DNA of 64,000 nt from Enoplolaimus lenunculus (lineage: Eukaryota > Nematoda > Enoplea > Enoplida > Thoracostomopsidae), in NCBI GenBank assembly GCA_030248215.1, contig JASANG010000939.1, forward strand, positions 1-64,000, read 5' to 3'. The notes under the pieces are model-generated. The model saw only the letters and a list, made by a program, of their open reading frames with translations. It searched no databases and was not told where the DNA came from. This document shows, piece by piece, positions 12,301-24,598 of this stretch (positions are counted from its first letter, which is position 1; each line of letters begins with the position of its first letter). The translations under genes and the position numbers were made by a program.

Positions 12301-13570
12301 TGTAAATTAAAGCTTCAAAAACTTGCGCTTGGAGAACAGGGCTTATATTGGCTAAAATTTTTTAACGCTCATGACTCGTCCAAATTGGATTTTGCGTATG
12401 TTGCGAGCAACCTCGCAATATATTACCTTAAATTAAAACGTTATTCTCCAGTCGCAGCAGCACCACTTGCTGGCTAGCAATATATTTTCCAACGAACTAT
12501 GATATTCGAGAATCAAAGAATCCAAATAGTTTTATTAAACTTAGATCTGGAGCTCGGAAACAGCGAAAATACGAAATGTAGTAGTATTATCTAACTGATT
12601 TGGTGTAATTAAAAACAAGTATTTTAATTATCGCTAAATACTGCATCCACAACAAAGAAAATGTGTACTTGCCAGCCCAATACGAGCATGGTTGAGTTCG
12701 TAAAGACTAGTTAGTATATATAGCACTATTCACATTATTAACGCTACAGAAATTATAGTGCCTTGCCATTACACCAATTCAGTTTCTTATAACTCGTACT
12801 AAAACACGGGTACCTGTCAAATAGCATATTATATCACACCTCCGACTCCATTCATTGCTCGCCTAAATGTAATACATATATACGAGAAGCTGGCGGAAAC
12901 AGTATCGGTAGATCAATCACTTTAATTGGGCTCGCGGTAAAATTGCATGCTTGAATAAAAGTAATGTGAGTTGAAAATCTATAGGTATCGTGAAGTAGTT
13001 AATTTGGTATGTGTGTCGAAATAAAATTAAATTTGGCTTTTGGTAAAGGGAAAAAATTAAAATATTTTACAAAAACCAACTTCTAAACGGTAGTTTAAAA
13101 TAGGAAATTGATCAAAACCACACGCTACGTATGGGTCAAAAGCTTATAAACTGGTTTCCGACATTAGTTGTGACTGAACAATTTGTTACATTTGTCTCAG
13201 CGCGTTGCAAACAAAAGGTCAATGTTAATTTGAGGGGCGCAACAGTTGTAAAAGCATATTTCTAGGTCTTAAAGTCTAAACATAGGTTTAAGCAATAAAT
13301 AGTCTTAAGCTGAAGCTTACTCTACTTAGTCCCGCGAAAAAATAGTTCGCGCCTCAAGGTGACATGGGCCATTAAATGTTCTTTAAGCTTACTTCTTGTT
13401 TTGATACCAACTTTAACTTTTTAAAGGCAGACAAACTGAATTTCACAATCTTGTGATTTTATCAGTGTAAACACCGAATGCAAAATCAAGATTATGTCAG
13501 ACATGCAATTGTCTTTAGACGGCTATATTTGTAGGAATTCTAAGTAAACGCAACCCACACAAACGTTGCT
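9366..13570. other. No gene recognised; simple repeats
   Basis: About 4.2 kb of AT-rich DNA. It holds a (TA)n/(TATATACAT)n microsatellite at 11866-11925, a scrap of a CCGGAG-type MITE on the opposite strand at 11776-11835, a GGCCAA/TTGGCC-rich repeat at 11410-11650 related to one at 28365-28510, and a degenerate telomere-like repeat with its conserved tail at 13285-13355. The short open frames at 10333, 10864 and 12217 show no family features. Confidence 0.45.
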
Positions 13571-15210
13571 TTAACCCTCAATGGCCCGACAGTCTACATA
13601 TGTAGACATAACCAGTTCGACAATTGATTGTTCGGCAGGTGCTATAGTTAAGAATCTATTGTTTAATTTCCATCGATAATTATTCTGTTATAGTAGTATA
13701 AAAAACTTATACATTTGGAACAAAAGTTTCTGTACAGGAGTCATATACCTATATAACCCGACCGTCTACATATTAACAGATGTTGATTTGATCATAGTTT
13801 GAGTTTTGACAAGATTGGAACGTTTTTTCTTAACACGGTTTTGTATGGTGAGGTAAATCAGGGAAATGTCAGGTTTGCATAAATTATCTTTGACTGAGGC
13901 GTACGACGTGTATTAGAACCAAGTGATTCAGAGACAGAAGATGACAAACCGGACGACAATAGTTCAAATGACGACTCAGAATCAGTTGAGTTAGGTCAAT
14001 GCAGTAGTGAAGAGGCTGCTATTTATGAGCAAGATAGTGATGGTGAATTACAAAAACAATCGGACGCATCTAGTAGTGAGTTGAGCGATATGGACGAGAC
14101 TTCTAGTGGAAGTAATGTGTTTTTGTCAGCGACGGGTGTTGAGTGGCATTCTACAACACCGCCTGTCCGTGTGTTAGCTAGAAATATAATTCGCTTTCGC
14201 GAAGGCACTGCAGTAAACCCTACAACAGAGTCACAAGCATTTTATCTTTATATAAACGAGCCCATTTTACATACAATTCAGCGACTCACTAGTAGGCGAC
14301 TGCGGGCGCGCAATTTTTCAACGCTACCAATGTGCGAGCTGAAAGCTTGGCTTGGGGTGGTAATCAGAGCTGGTGCAGATCGCGATAACATGTCTCCAGT
14401 GGCTTCACTATTCACCAAAAACGACAGCAGGCCCTTTTACCGCTGCGCGCTGTCAAAAAACAGAATGAAACAGTTGCTGGAAAATGTAACATTCGACAAC
14501 AAACTGACTCGCCGGGAGCGTCAAAAAAGTGACAAAATGGCTGCTATACGAGATGTTTGGGACCTATTTCAGTCCAACTTACGTCTTCATTATATACCGT
14601 CCGAATCACTTACAGTAGATGAACAGCTCTACGGGTATAGAGGATATGCACCGGGGCGAGCGTACATGCCGGCGAAACCTGCTAAGTACCGTTGCACAAC
14701 GCATTCATTGTCATGAAACTGAACGGATATCAAAAGTCACGCAATGTTTTCATGAAAAAAGTAGCCGAACAACTAGCGCAAGACAATATGACCAAACGTT
14801 ACAGTAGTGAAAAAATTTACGCAAAATCAAAGGATTCATTTATGGCTTACGGGCTGCCTCAAAAGCGAAACGAACCTTCTACATCTGGTAAACCGACCAA
14901 ATGTCAGGTCACAAGTTGTCGCAAATCTACGAGATTGAGCTGTTCGTCATGTGGAAAACGAGTGTGCAAGGACCACATGAATCGCACCATAACGTGCAAC
15001 GACTGTGCTTAACTGGACAACGCGCCCGCAGTGGGAGGCTGGACGGGGAGCGGGTGGAACTCCGCCAGAACACTAGTTCTGACTGTCTCAAGCCAGTTAA
15101 AGGAGGAGAGCACCCTGAGATAAGCCAAAACTAACGCTAGTTGTGTTGTCTACATATGTAGACCGTTGGGCTGATTAAGGTGAAAATTTTGCCGGGCCGT
15201 TGAGGGTTAA
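13571..15210 (+). mobile_element. Internally deleted piggyBac element
   Basis: Both ends are the piggyBac target TTAA (13571-13574 and 15207-15210). Terminal inverted repeats read CCCTCAATGGCCCG and, inverted, CCCTCAACGGCCCG (13 of 14 bases). A 16-bp perfect palindrome GTCTACATATGTAGAC lies just inside each end (13592-13607 and 15148-15163), probably part of the transposase-binding ends. The internal gene is broken, so movement would need a transposase supplied from elsewhere. Confidence 0.88.
13866..15012 (+). pseudogene. piggyBac transposase remnant
   Basis: The piggyBac transposase is a DDD-type cut-and-paste enzyme. Seen here are the start MSGLHKLSLTEAYDVY (13866) followed by TAG, then in another frame an acidic Ser/Asp/Glu-rich N terminus, the DDE_Tnp_1_7 N-terminal half with DVWDLFQSN, SLTVDEQLYGYRG (first catalytic Asp) and MPAKPAKY. 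The frame then stops at 14716. In a different frame from 14692 come NAFIVMKLNGYQKSRNVF and the C-terminal Cys/His zinc-ribbon (CQVTSCRKS, CSSCGKRVCKDH, CNDC) to the stop at 15012. The segment between KPAKY and NAFI, roughly the second half of the catalytic core with the other two Asp residues, is missing. An N-terminal frameshift plus this deletion make it non-functional. Confidence 0.88.
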
Positions 15211-15751
15211 GGGAATTCATTAAGTTTAAGTAAAAACAGAGTACCGGTGCGAGAAAAACACGAGGAAAAGATGTTTTCATTTCTATGTTAACGTCTACGC
15301 GATTGGTATTTTAACACAACGGCGTCTACTCCTTGTCTTCTGCATAAGTTATGAAAGTTATTTTGCTGATCGGGTTTGTATATTTACCAAAACATTCGGG
15401 TTTAGTGATTTTTCAATTGGGAACCGTGCTTCAAAATGGTTACATTAATAAATTGCTTGTGCATCGACGGAAAAATTGGGTTCTCGAATTTGGTTCTTGT
15501 GTTTTGTGAATTTCAACTTCAAAGATCTCAAGACCTTTGGCAGCCTACTGGCCCTGTCTGAATTTATTTCTGTCTTGTGTCGCATATTAAAATCATAGTT
15601 TACTTTCGGTGACACTATACTACAAGCATGTTCAAATTGCAACACGATTTACGCATTATTGTGGAAGTCGCATTAGAATTCAGCTTCTCCAACGTTAGCA
15701 CTGCAATATCCTAGACACCAGGCTGGTGTGGCTTATATGCGCATATTACAC

Positions 15752-15934
15752 AGGCTTAGGCTAGTCTTACACTATGCTTAGGCTATGCTTAGGCTAGTCT
15801 TAGAATAGGCTTAGGCTAGGCTAGGCAAGGCTTGGGCTTAAGTATGTTTATAAAAAGCTTTCTTAAGCGTAAGCATAAGCCTAAGGCGTTGCCTGAGCTT
15901 TTACCTAGGCCTACACCTCAGCCTAAGCCTAAAG
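15752..15934. repeat. Interstitial telomere-like (TTAGGC)n tract
   Basis: Degenerate TTAGGC/GCTTAG units run on the top strand to about 15840, then switch to the complementary CCTAAG/GCCTAA orientation to 15934. TTAGGC is the telomere repeat of many nematodes. The opposed halves form an imperfect inverted repeat. The open frame 15832-16050 runs through the tract and is not a gene. Confidence 0.6.
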
Positions 15935-17690
15935 CCTCCACTTTAAATGTGGAAAGTGCACAGGAGGCTGTGGTTAAGCTGATAAAGTGTAACTTACAAG
16001 CTCCGCCATCATATATTGAGAACACCGCCGCAAGAGCGAAAAATAAATAGGTACTTTTCCACGTAACAAAATTCAACCATGAGAAATGCAAAGGACACAG
16101 ACTTTTAGAGTATACCTTTGAACTAAAGATAACCATTATCTCTAGTGCTCCATGCGAGTATATAATAGATCAGTTTAATGTTCTATAAAAGAAATATCTA
16201 CTATTAATATTAAAAAAGTGCAAAAGTTGTGTCGCAGCTAGTATATAGCAGATGATTTATAAAACAAATATCAAAATGTTGTACCATCTAAACGGTTTTG
16301 TAAAATTTGCTCGAAAAGTTCTGCGTAACAAACGGTTCACATTGAAATATTGATGTGGCTATAGCGCAGAAGTAGCCCACGGCCGGAGCAGCCACGCCTG
16401 CACCACCCATGTTTTCAATACAAAAACTTTCACCTGTTAATATGCCTTTACGGAATAAAATATATGTATAAGTGTGTATAATGTATATAATATGATGTTT
16501 AACGGAAACTTTCCAATGCCAGTCTTCATTTTTCGTATGCGCTTAATTCCTTTGTAGAAACAAAGACAATCAAAAAATATTGAGCAATACAACTTTTTTC
16601 GAATAAATATTGTATAAGTTAGCAACGAAATTTAGAATTCAAAACGAAACACAGTCGTAAAGTTTATCTGAAACAAGGCGGGTAGTTTAATTGAAGCCTA
16701 AACACTGTTGTCAGTTTTAATTAGCTTCGTTCGAGCATATCATACTTGACAAACCAGCTTGCGTTTATTGTGCGTTAATGTACAATATTGAGTTTAATAT
16801 CTGTGTCAAAACTTCGGGACCGAATGAAAGCCATTCGTAGCAAGACGAATGCTATCGAACCTTGAGCTGCGCTGAAAATATTGTCCGTTGAATATTTTAG
16901 CCTGGTTTGTACGCTTTGTAATTTATGACGTGCCCCTTTTGAAATTTTTGCCTCTCCCCTTGCAGCTGGCATGTTAACCTGTCACTATCGGCATCAGCAC
17001 AATACTCCTCCACTCTGCATTACAGCCACAAAGCGCGCAGCGTTTCTTCAGCATATTCTAACAACTTTGTTAATTCAATTTTTCTATAGAAGCAATTTTT
17101 TCACTAATAGGCTGAAAATTCTTGAAACGTCAATAATTCCGAAACTGTTCTTGGTATGACATCGTTAAAAGCGTTTATTCACATAATAAACGAGCAACAG
17201 TATTGATGACACTAAACCTGAAGTTGCCAAAGGTATTAGTTTTCATTCGATCTTTGATTAAATTGAGTACTGCGGTGTGAATTCGAAAATTAGTAGCCAT
17301 ACACAGTGCAAAATCAAATCAGAAAATTTGGCCACAACTTTGTTGTTTCGTTTAGCTGTGGATTTGATCAGCTGAAAATAAATGCGTCCAGTTGTAGAAT
17401 GCATCTGACTAAAACTTTAAGTTTATCCGAAATGAAAAGCAATTCAAGCTAACTTTGCCAATTTCCATTAGATTCTATAGTCGTAGCCCGTTGTAGATTT
17501 ATATCGCACACCAGCAGTCAACGCAGCTCATCAAGAATACTAATAAGATTGACGTCAAGGGACGATAAGTCTTATTTAAAATGATAGCAGTAATTGTCTC
17601 ACATAGTCGAATGCTATGTAAACTGAAACTAGAGATAGTTATTCACTGAAAAAACAAGGGACCTTTGCTGTCTATAGTGGAAAGAGACTT
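15935..17690. other. No gene recognised
   Basis: AT-rich DNA without a recognisable ORF, RNA gene or clear transposon end. Confidence 0.45.
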
Positions 17691-18210
17691 GCAACTTCCA
17701 CAATAAATTGCGTACATCAGGTGACTTTTGAGGGGGTAGTGTCTTGGACACTGAAGCCAAAAAAGCTTCAGTATCCTGAACGTTGAAGCCAAAAAAGCTT
17801 CAATATCCTGGACATTGAAGCATTTCTTTGCTTCAGTATCCTGGACGTTGACGCCAAAAATGCTTCAGTGTGGAGGATACTGAAGCCGAAAATGCTTCAG
17901 TGTGAAGGATGCTGAAGCTTTTTGGCTTCAACGTCCAGGACATTGAAGCATTTTTGGCTTCAGTATCCTGGACGTTGTAGCCAAAAAGCTTCAGTGTGAA
18001 GGATGCTGAAGCCAGAAATGCTTCAATGTCCAGGACACTGAAGCGTTTTTGGCTTCGTGCAGGACACTGAAGCGTTTTTGGCTTCAGTATCCTGGACGTT
18101 GAAGCCAAAAAGCTTCAGTGTGGAGGATGCTGAAGCAAAAAATGCTTCAGTGTCCAAGACACTGCCCTCTCAAAAGTCACCTGGTGTACGCAAGTTATTG
18201 TGGAAGTTGC
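17691..18210. mobile_element. Foldback element built of palindromic units
   Basis: Outer arms of 67 bp (17691-17757 and 18144-18210) are inverted copies with only 4 mismatches, beginning GCAACTTCCACAATAA. Between them lie about 15 imperfect units of the kind GAAGCCAAAAAGCTTCAGT plus GTCCAGGAC, themselves palindromic and in alternating orientation. The whole strand could fold into one long hairpin. Open frames on both strands (17833-18108 and 18057-18260) are translations of the repeat. No transposase and no clear target duplication are seen. Confidence 0.75.
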
Positions 18211-19583
18211 ATTTAGATATGAGAATTGACTGCATTGTCTCACTGCAAAGCTGTCGCTGAAGAGCACGAGCCTTCCCCAACCACGTGAGCTAAGCGAGCG
18301 ACAAGCCGAATGCAATTTTAGCACTATCTTAACAACGGACAATATTACACATTACCCATATCATCGATAAAGCTAAGTTGTTTGCCGGCGGGTGATCAGT
18401 GAATTAAAACATTCTTGTCTGTACAAAATCGTAGTTAGGAATTTAAGGGTGCATAAATCACACACTTCTTTACGGTTTCGTTCCAATATGTGAGCAAATG
18501 GATACCATTTATTGTTGGTGTCTTTCACAAAGCTACAATTATTTTTCGATTCAACAGCTCCTTTCAGGAGTGCAATACATATTTTTCACTCGTACTCTAA
18601 AAACAGTTCAAAATTCAAGTTTTTCTACATTATCTGGCTTCAGGTTTCTGATCAAATTGAAGGCGGAGAAAAATACAAATTTTTACCCGCGCGTTGAAAT
18701 TCTTTACCCGTGGGTATAGCCACGCCAAAATCTTTTTACCGGTACCAGCGTTACCCGCGTGCAACGTGCAGCTCAGTTCTGCCCTCAGTTTAGAAAGTTG
18801 CAGTTCGAGTTTAGGATGAAACGAACCAGTAATCAAAACGGATAGAGATTCCTCAAATGCAGCTCATGACCTTAGCGAACGAGAAATCTGGCCTTGTTTT
18901 CGCATTTACATAAACAATCTCTACATCAACTCAGAATCAAGTTCTATATAGGGCCGGTTGACCGCATTTAATCTTCAGTTGGTCTGGATCTACCGTTTAA
19001 CTTGTTTTATAGTTGACATTTAATCGGTGAAGATTTGTCGCGAAAATTATTTACAGAACTACCAAAATAAATAATACAATCCAATCACGATCTGTGCTCA
19101 TATCATGGGCATATAATACTTTTAAAAAGTAGTAGTTTCCTTTCCCCAATTGGTTGGTATGTACTATGTAGTGGGTGTACGGCACCTCTTGCTCACTGGA
19201 GTTTAATTGCTTGTTCGCAACATTGTTTTGTCATCAGGTAAGTTTGTGCAGTAGAAGTAAGTACGTTCGGTATAAACAGAAAGTGAATTCAAAATATGTA
19301 TGTCTTGCTTCAGTGGCCTAAAAAATATTCTGCAATTGTCTGCAGAAAATCAATTATCTCTATTCAAACGTATTGCCAAACCATAATTTCACGGCAAAAA
19401 TGTAGAACGCATACGCAATTTCATAGCATGCAATTGGTCTAGGCAAGTTGCAGCCACAAGAATGAAAAGCAATAATTTATAATTTGAAAAATTTAATTTG
19501 CAGAGTTGTATGTGCCAAAATTTATTATTTTAGTCAAATTTCTGTGCAGCGTTCAATTTTGCAAATATAACGTGAGGAACTTT
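18211..19583. other. No gene recognised
   Basis: AT-rich DNA; the overlapping open frames at 18498-18836 are short, on both strands, and lack family features. Confidence 0.45.
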
Positions 19584-20537
19584 TTTTGAGCGAAGCGAAA
19601 CTCCGAGCGAAGCTCGGAGTTTCGCGAAGCGTTTTATGTTTTGTACTTGGCGGTCGAAAGGTGGATGTCCGTCTGTCCGTCTGTTTGTCCGGAAAGAATC
19701 TCAGGAACGGCTGAACCGATTTTGATAAATTTTTTTTGTTTGGAAACCAATTATCCTGGGGTGTTAACCTCGCATTGGTGTTTGAAAATTTTAAGCCGTT
19801 TATTCGCTACAGGCTAATTTGCATAATTAACTAAGCCTAAATTAGGACTTTCCACAATATTTCACTAATTATTACAGTTAGAAGCAATCTGATTTTAGCA
19901 TTAAAGGGTTTTTGGGTGCGAGAAATCTGTGCAGATTTTTTACAAATCTCCAAAACTGATAATTGAGCTGTTAGCTAATAGATAATTTGCATATTAGCAT
20001 AGTTTATAAGCCTAAATTAGGCTTTTTACAATATTTCACTATTTATTAAGGTTAAAAGCAATATAATTTCAGCACTAAAGGGTTTTTAGGTGCGTGGAAT
20101 CAGAATAAAATGTTTACAAACGTCTAAAACCAATAATTGAGTAGTTAGCTAATAGATAATTTGCATATAAGCATAGCTGATAAGCCTAAATTAGGCGTTT
20201 TTACAATGTTGCACTAATTATTAGGGTTACAAGTAATCTATTTTCAGCAATAATGGGTTTTCGGGTGCGAGGAATCTGAATAAATTGTCTACGAACCTTT
20301 AAAGGCGATTATCGAATAGTTAGCTAATAGATAATTTGCATATTTGCCTAATTGACGAGACAAAATTAGGACTTTTTGAATTATTCCAATAATTATTAGG
20401 GTGGCTGAAAGGTTTTTGCGTGCGAGGAATCTGAGGAAATTTTTTACAAACCTCCAAAACCGATAAATGAATAGTTAGCTAATGACTAATTTGCATATTA
20501 CCTTATTTGCTTACGTGTGTTCGAGCTTCGCTCAAAA
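19584..20537. mobile_element. TIR element with internal 170-bp repeats, copy 1
   Basis: Ends read TTTTGAGCGAAGC and, inverted, GCTTCGCTCAAAA. Near the left end is a hairpin (GCGAAACTCCGAGC / GCTCGGAGTTTCGC) followed by a conserved stretch, CTCAGGAACGGCTGAACCGA. The rest is about four to five direct units of 160-185 bp, each with GTTAGCTAATAGATAATTTG and AAGCCTAAATTAGG. Further copies: 44030-44799 (reverse), 63347 to the window end, and a 135-bp short form at 60972-61108. No coding capacity. Confidence 0.7.
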
Positions 20538-21013
20538 TAATGTAGTCCCACTACGACTGGTACCATGCGTAGTTATTACCATTTTGATGTTTACTGATTT
20601 CTACTACAGTCGAATCAAACAAACATACCTCACTACAGAGTTCGTGAACGATTGAATGTGTTGAATATAAGAAAACCTGAACCTGAGATTGCCAACGATT
20701 TAAAGTTCAATAAACACTTCAAACAATTCAAACAACTGTACGGCTATTTTCGCTAGATTCTGTTTGCGTTTAGACGGGTTGGTCGCTCTTATAGCACAGC
20801 TGAATATTGAATTAAAAGATGCGTTCTTTTAGGTTAAAAATCAATCCTTTCGTGTAAACTGTAAATGCTACATGAGCGAAACGTTTTTCGCAGGTATAAA
20901 ATTGTGTTCCCTTCCGCAATGACGCTCAGGCGCTTCATGCTGCAAGATTTTTAACACTTTCAAAAATCTTCTTACAAGTTTTAGTGGCCCAGCAATTGTA
21001 TAAACATATGTTT

Positions 21014-21125
21014 GTTGCCCATTGGTACCGCTTCGTAAACTGGACCCTAGATGGTCACGTTAAGCGAAGTTAAACACTAGGCTTGGACAGTTTAACGTTG
21101 AGACTGGACGCACTCAAGTGGGAAA
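21014..21125 (+). pseudogene. Possible 5S rRNA-like relic
   Basis: A 112-bp stretch loosely follows 5S rRNA order: GCCCATTGGTACC near the start, then CACGTTAAGCGAAGTTAAAC, then GGCTTGGACAGT, then GAGACTGGACGC and GTGGGAA. The central CGAAGTTAA is the best-conserved block of eukaryotic 5S genes. It is too diverged to be functional and could be a 5S-headed SINE. Chance similarity is possible. Confidence 0.3.
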
Positions 21126-21270
21126 AATAATGTCATTTAACAAGATGTCAACTACTCAAACTTTTTATATATTTGAAGTATATTCTACAGTGATGATATG
21201 GGCTAGCAAATGCAAGGCCTATTCGACAATATAAACGGCCAAAGTAAAGAACAGGGGCAGAATAGTACTA

Positions 21271-21448
21271 TAAGCTTATTTTTAAACCTAAGCCTAAACG
21301 TAAGCCCAAGCCTAAGCGTAAAAATGAGATTGTTCGTAAGCCTAAGCTTAAGCCTAAGCCTAGGCGAAGCAAAAAAATAGTCTAAAGCTTATTAAGCTTA
21401 TTTTATTCTAGTCCCACGGAAAAATGCTCCGCCCCTGATTTTTACATG
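21271..21448 (+). repeat. Telomere-like tract with conserved tail
   Basis: Degenerate CCTAAG/CCTAAA units are followed by AGTCTAAAGCTTATTAAGCT and CTAGTCCCACGGAAAAATG. The same tail follows hexamer tracts at 13285, 23294, 43088 and, inverted, at 37270 and 41758, showing that hexamers and tail move as one dispersed repeat. Confidence 0.6.
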
Positions 21449-24400
21449 TGCCATTTAAACATTCAATCTTAACGGTCGTACCGAACGCAAACTTGCCTGC
21501 CGCAGCTTTTTTAAAAGTATTAAATTGCTCAATTTTAAAACAAACTGACATTTTTGGTCAAATAATAAATCAGTTGCTTTTTAACAACTTTCGATCAACT
21601 GGCATACATATACAAACCGGCAAAGAATCGTACATATACGGATTTTAAACTTTTCAATTCTCACGGGTCTCTTGTTACCAACAAATGTTGTTAGACGTTT
21701 GGAGTGACAATGAATGATACCGTGGGGGATTTTGTTTTGGTCTTCGTCAACACAGCACCTTTTACATGAGCACAAAAACATTTTTTGCCGGCGGTGGTGA
21801 GTGAACACACGGTTTGACGACATAAATTAATCACAGGAGCATGCGCCGATGCCATTATACGGACCAGGTCATTACTGAAATCAGTAGTTCCGAATAAAAG
21901 TATTGGAACTTATAACATCCAAGAATGCGTCTGGCTTTTTGCTCGCTAATTTTTTTCAGTCAGGATAAACTTAATGCAAAGCCCCATTCGCATGTGCGAG
22001 TTTTTGCACCGAATACGAGCAGCTGCAACCTGCACGAAATGCTTGCAGCTGAAAGTATTTTCAAACGAATATTCCGATTGACCAATCCAACTGCAGGTGC
22101 AAGAAATTTAAGCGACTTGCAACTGTGTTCACGGGGCGAATTAAATTCAATAGCATGAATTCCAGTGAAATTTGCAGCTGAAAAAACTTGCTTTGTGATC
22201 ATACTCAGATATGCAGGTTGCACGTGCAAGATTTTGCTGCAAAAACTTGCACGTGTGAATAGGGCTAAGCGAGTCTGTCAACCGCTTGTGAATGAGTTTT
22301 AAACATTATTTAGTTATTGTACTTTAAAGATAGAAGCAATGGAAATTTTCATAACAAAACTGACGTTCAGCAGCAAAAGAAGATAAAAAAGAAACACTGA
22401 CATGACAAAGTTAGGAAATAATATCGAAGCCCTCAGACAATGAACTTCAAATTAAAACAAACATTTCAACAAACCGTGATTTCTCATAGAAAATTTTTTA
22501 ATTTTATAGTTTAATATTTTGATAAAAAACGGAAAAATGAATCGACGGTCGGATACTGCGTGTGTTAAATTTACCGGATATTCCTGCATTTCCAGTCACG
22601 TTAAGAACGGTCTCATTCTGCAAAGCAAGTAAAGATTATTTGAGATATTAACACAATATATGATTGGAAATTGTCGTTTTATGTTTTAAAAATCAGCATT
22701 CGTATTGTCTGTACACAAGTGCAATTTCAGCGAACGTAGACGATGCTGAAAACTCAAAGATATGAAGCGCATTTGTGACAGTGGCGATGGGAACACATAT
22801 GGCAGAGTTTCTCAGTTCAAAAATATGCGGGCAACCGAACAGTCAAAGGTAAGGCGACGGTAACTACAAAATATCAATTTGATATTAGAGCTTATGTAGG
22901 ACATAGCGATGCTAACATAATATTTTGCTAAAGCTAGAGTTTGTTTTACAACTTTAATGTTGGATATTTATACGTATTAAAATGTGTTTTCGTGCTTTTA
23001 GTTCAAAGAAACTAGTTTATCGTCGTATAGCTGATGCGGTTGTAGTTTTTGATGTTTGATTCTGGTAAATTCGTTGTTTCTCAAAAGCTTTTCTGGTGCT
23101 ATAAACATTCACTGCGTCTGGGCAATTAAAATCGCATTTAGTGATAAGAAACTTACACAAAATGCAACATCCAGAAACAAACGTTGGCTGTGATTTTTGT
23201 GTCAAACACGCTATTTAGTAATGCGTTTACTTTGAATTTTCATATTAAGGTGGCATTACATATTTCGGCCAATTAAGATAATAACTAACAGTATACCTAA
23301 ACCTAAGCCTAAGCAATAAATTAGTCTAAAACTTAATCTTGCATTAGCGTTCCACGGAGAAACGATGCGCCGCTCGAAGTAAAAATTACCGATATCCCAA
23401 AAACTCCACCAGTAGCTAGATGTCAAGCTACCAGAGACGGATCCAAAAATTTCTGGAGCGGGGGCCTGCTGGCAGAATGTTATGAAACACAAATATTGTA
23501 AGGTAGGGACCTTATTATTTCATCACTAAAAAATTCTTAGAAAAAAGTTAATGTTTTATAACAAAATAATTTCTGAGGATAAAAATTGTATGTTTTTACA
23601 AAAGCCTTACCATTTTATCACAAAAAAATTTTGACGGAAGGAGCGTACACCCCCTCCCCCCCACCTCCCCCCCGTCAATCTGCTGGTGCAAGCTACCAAA
23701 TAAACAAAATAAATTTTTAGCGTTGTGTAAGCCTGTTCCGCAAAGTTAGCAGCCCTTAGAAACCAAGTGGACTGTCATGCAACAAGATTTAAAAATTATT
23801 TCTAAACCTAATACAAACGCACTGACAGATCAATCTGTTACTGTTCACAAAAAGAGTTTCCATATTATATTTGCACAAAATTCTGTATCCGTAGCCAGAC
23901 ATGGGAGTTGCGTATGTCATGTGGACCTTTATTTTTGCCCCACTCCGTTTTCCGTATTACCAAGCTGACTGTAAAAAATAGACTACCCTGTGCTCATGTT
24001 ATGTAACTTGTGCATCGCTCAAACAAATACATATTCGCGCGTATATAATTTGATGTAAGCAAAAGAAAGATAAACTGTTTCGACACGAAAAATTGTAAAT
24101 GTACGGATTTCTTTCAAGATGTTGGTTTTACAAAATTGCTTCAAATTCGTTCCTGCTTTAACGAGTAGTTCAATTATATATTCACGAACCCGTCTAGACA
24201 AACTGTACAATCCTGGCGCACCGCATAGTAGTACATTTTTTTATAAAATCAATTCAAACAACTATTGCGAATATTAAGTTTTAACACGCTTTATAGACAA
24301 TGTTGCTCTACCGGGACCAACGCTTTTCTATGTCTACGCGGATGCAATATTCAGTGAGAATGACACTCGTTTTCGGTTATTGTCTTGCAAAATTGTTTAG

Positions 24401-24598
24401 AATTTTTTCACGTGGGTCGTGTTGCCCACTTGTACGTAACATTGGTTTGTAATAAAGTATTATCGAAAAAGTATTGTCTCATAAAATGGTCTGCAAAAAC
24501 ATTGTTGCGAACATTTAACTTGTGATTGAAAGCTAAATATTATCTGGTTGTTTCAGAATATTAATATATTAATTGGAACGCTTTGAACGCAGTACAAC
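21449..24598. other. No firm gene; repeat pieces
   Basis: Contains a CACGTGCAA-type repeat at about 22000-22262 that ends CTTGCACGTGTGAATAGGGC (same family as 26639-26828), a telomere-like tract at 23294-23378, and C-rich low-complexity sequence at 23650-23680. A possible tiny gene start at 22762 is listed separately among the findings. Confidence 0.4.
23294..23378 (+). repeat. Telomere-like tract with conserved tail
   Basis: CCTAAACCTAAGCCTAAGC is followed by AATAAATTAGTCTAAAACTT and TTCCACGGAGAAACGATGCG, the shared tail of this dispersed repeat family. Confidence 0.55.

Noticed and set aside
15832-16050. Pro/Lys-rich 72-codon frame
   Set aside because: Half of it is translated telomere-like hexamer repeat.
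17720-18180. CRISPR-like regular repeats
   Set aside because: Units vary in length and orientation, have no unique spacers and lie between long inverted arms in a eukaryotic genome.
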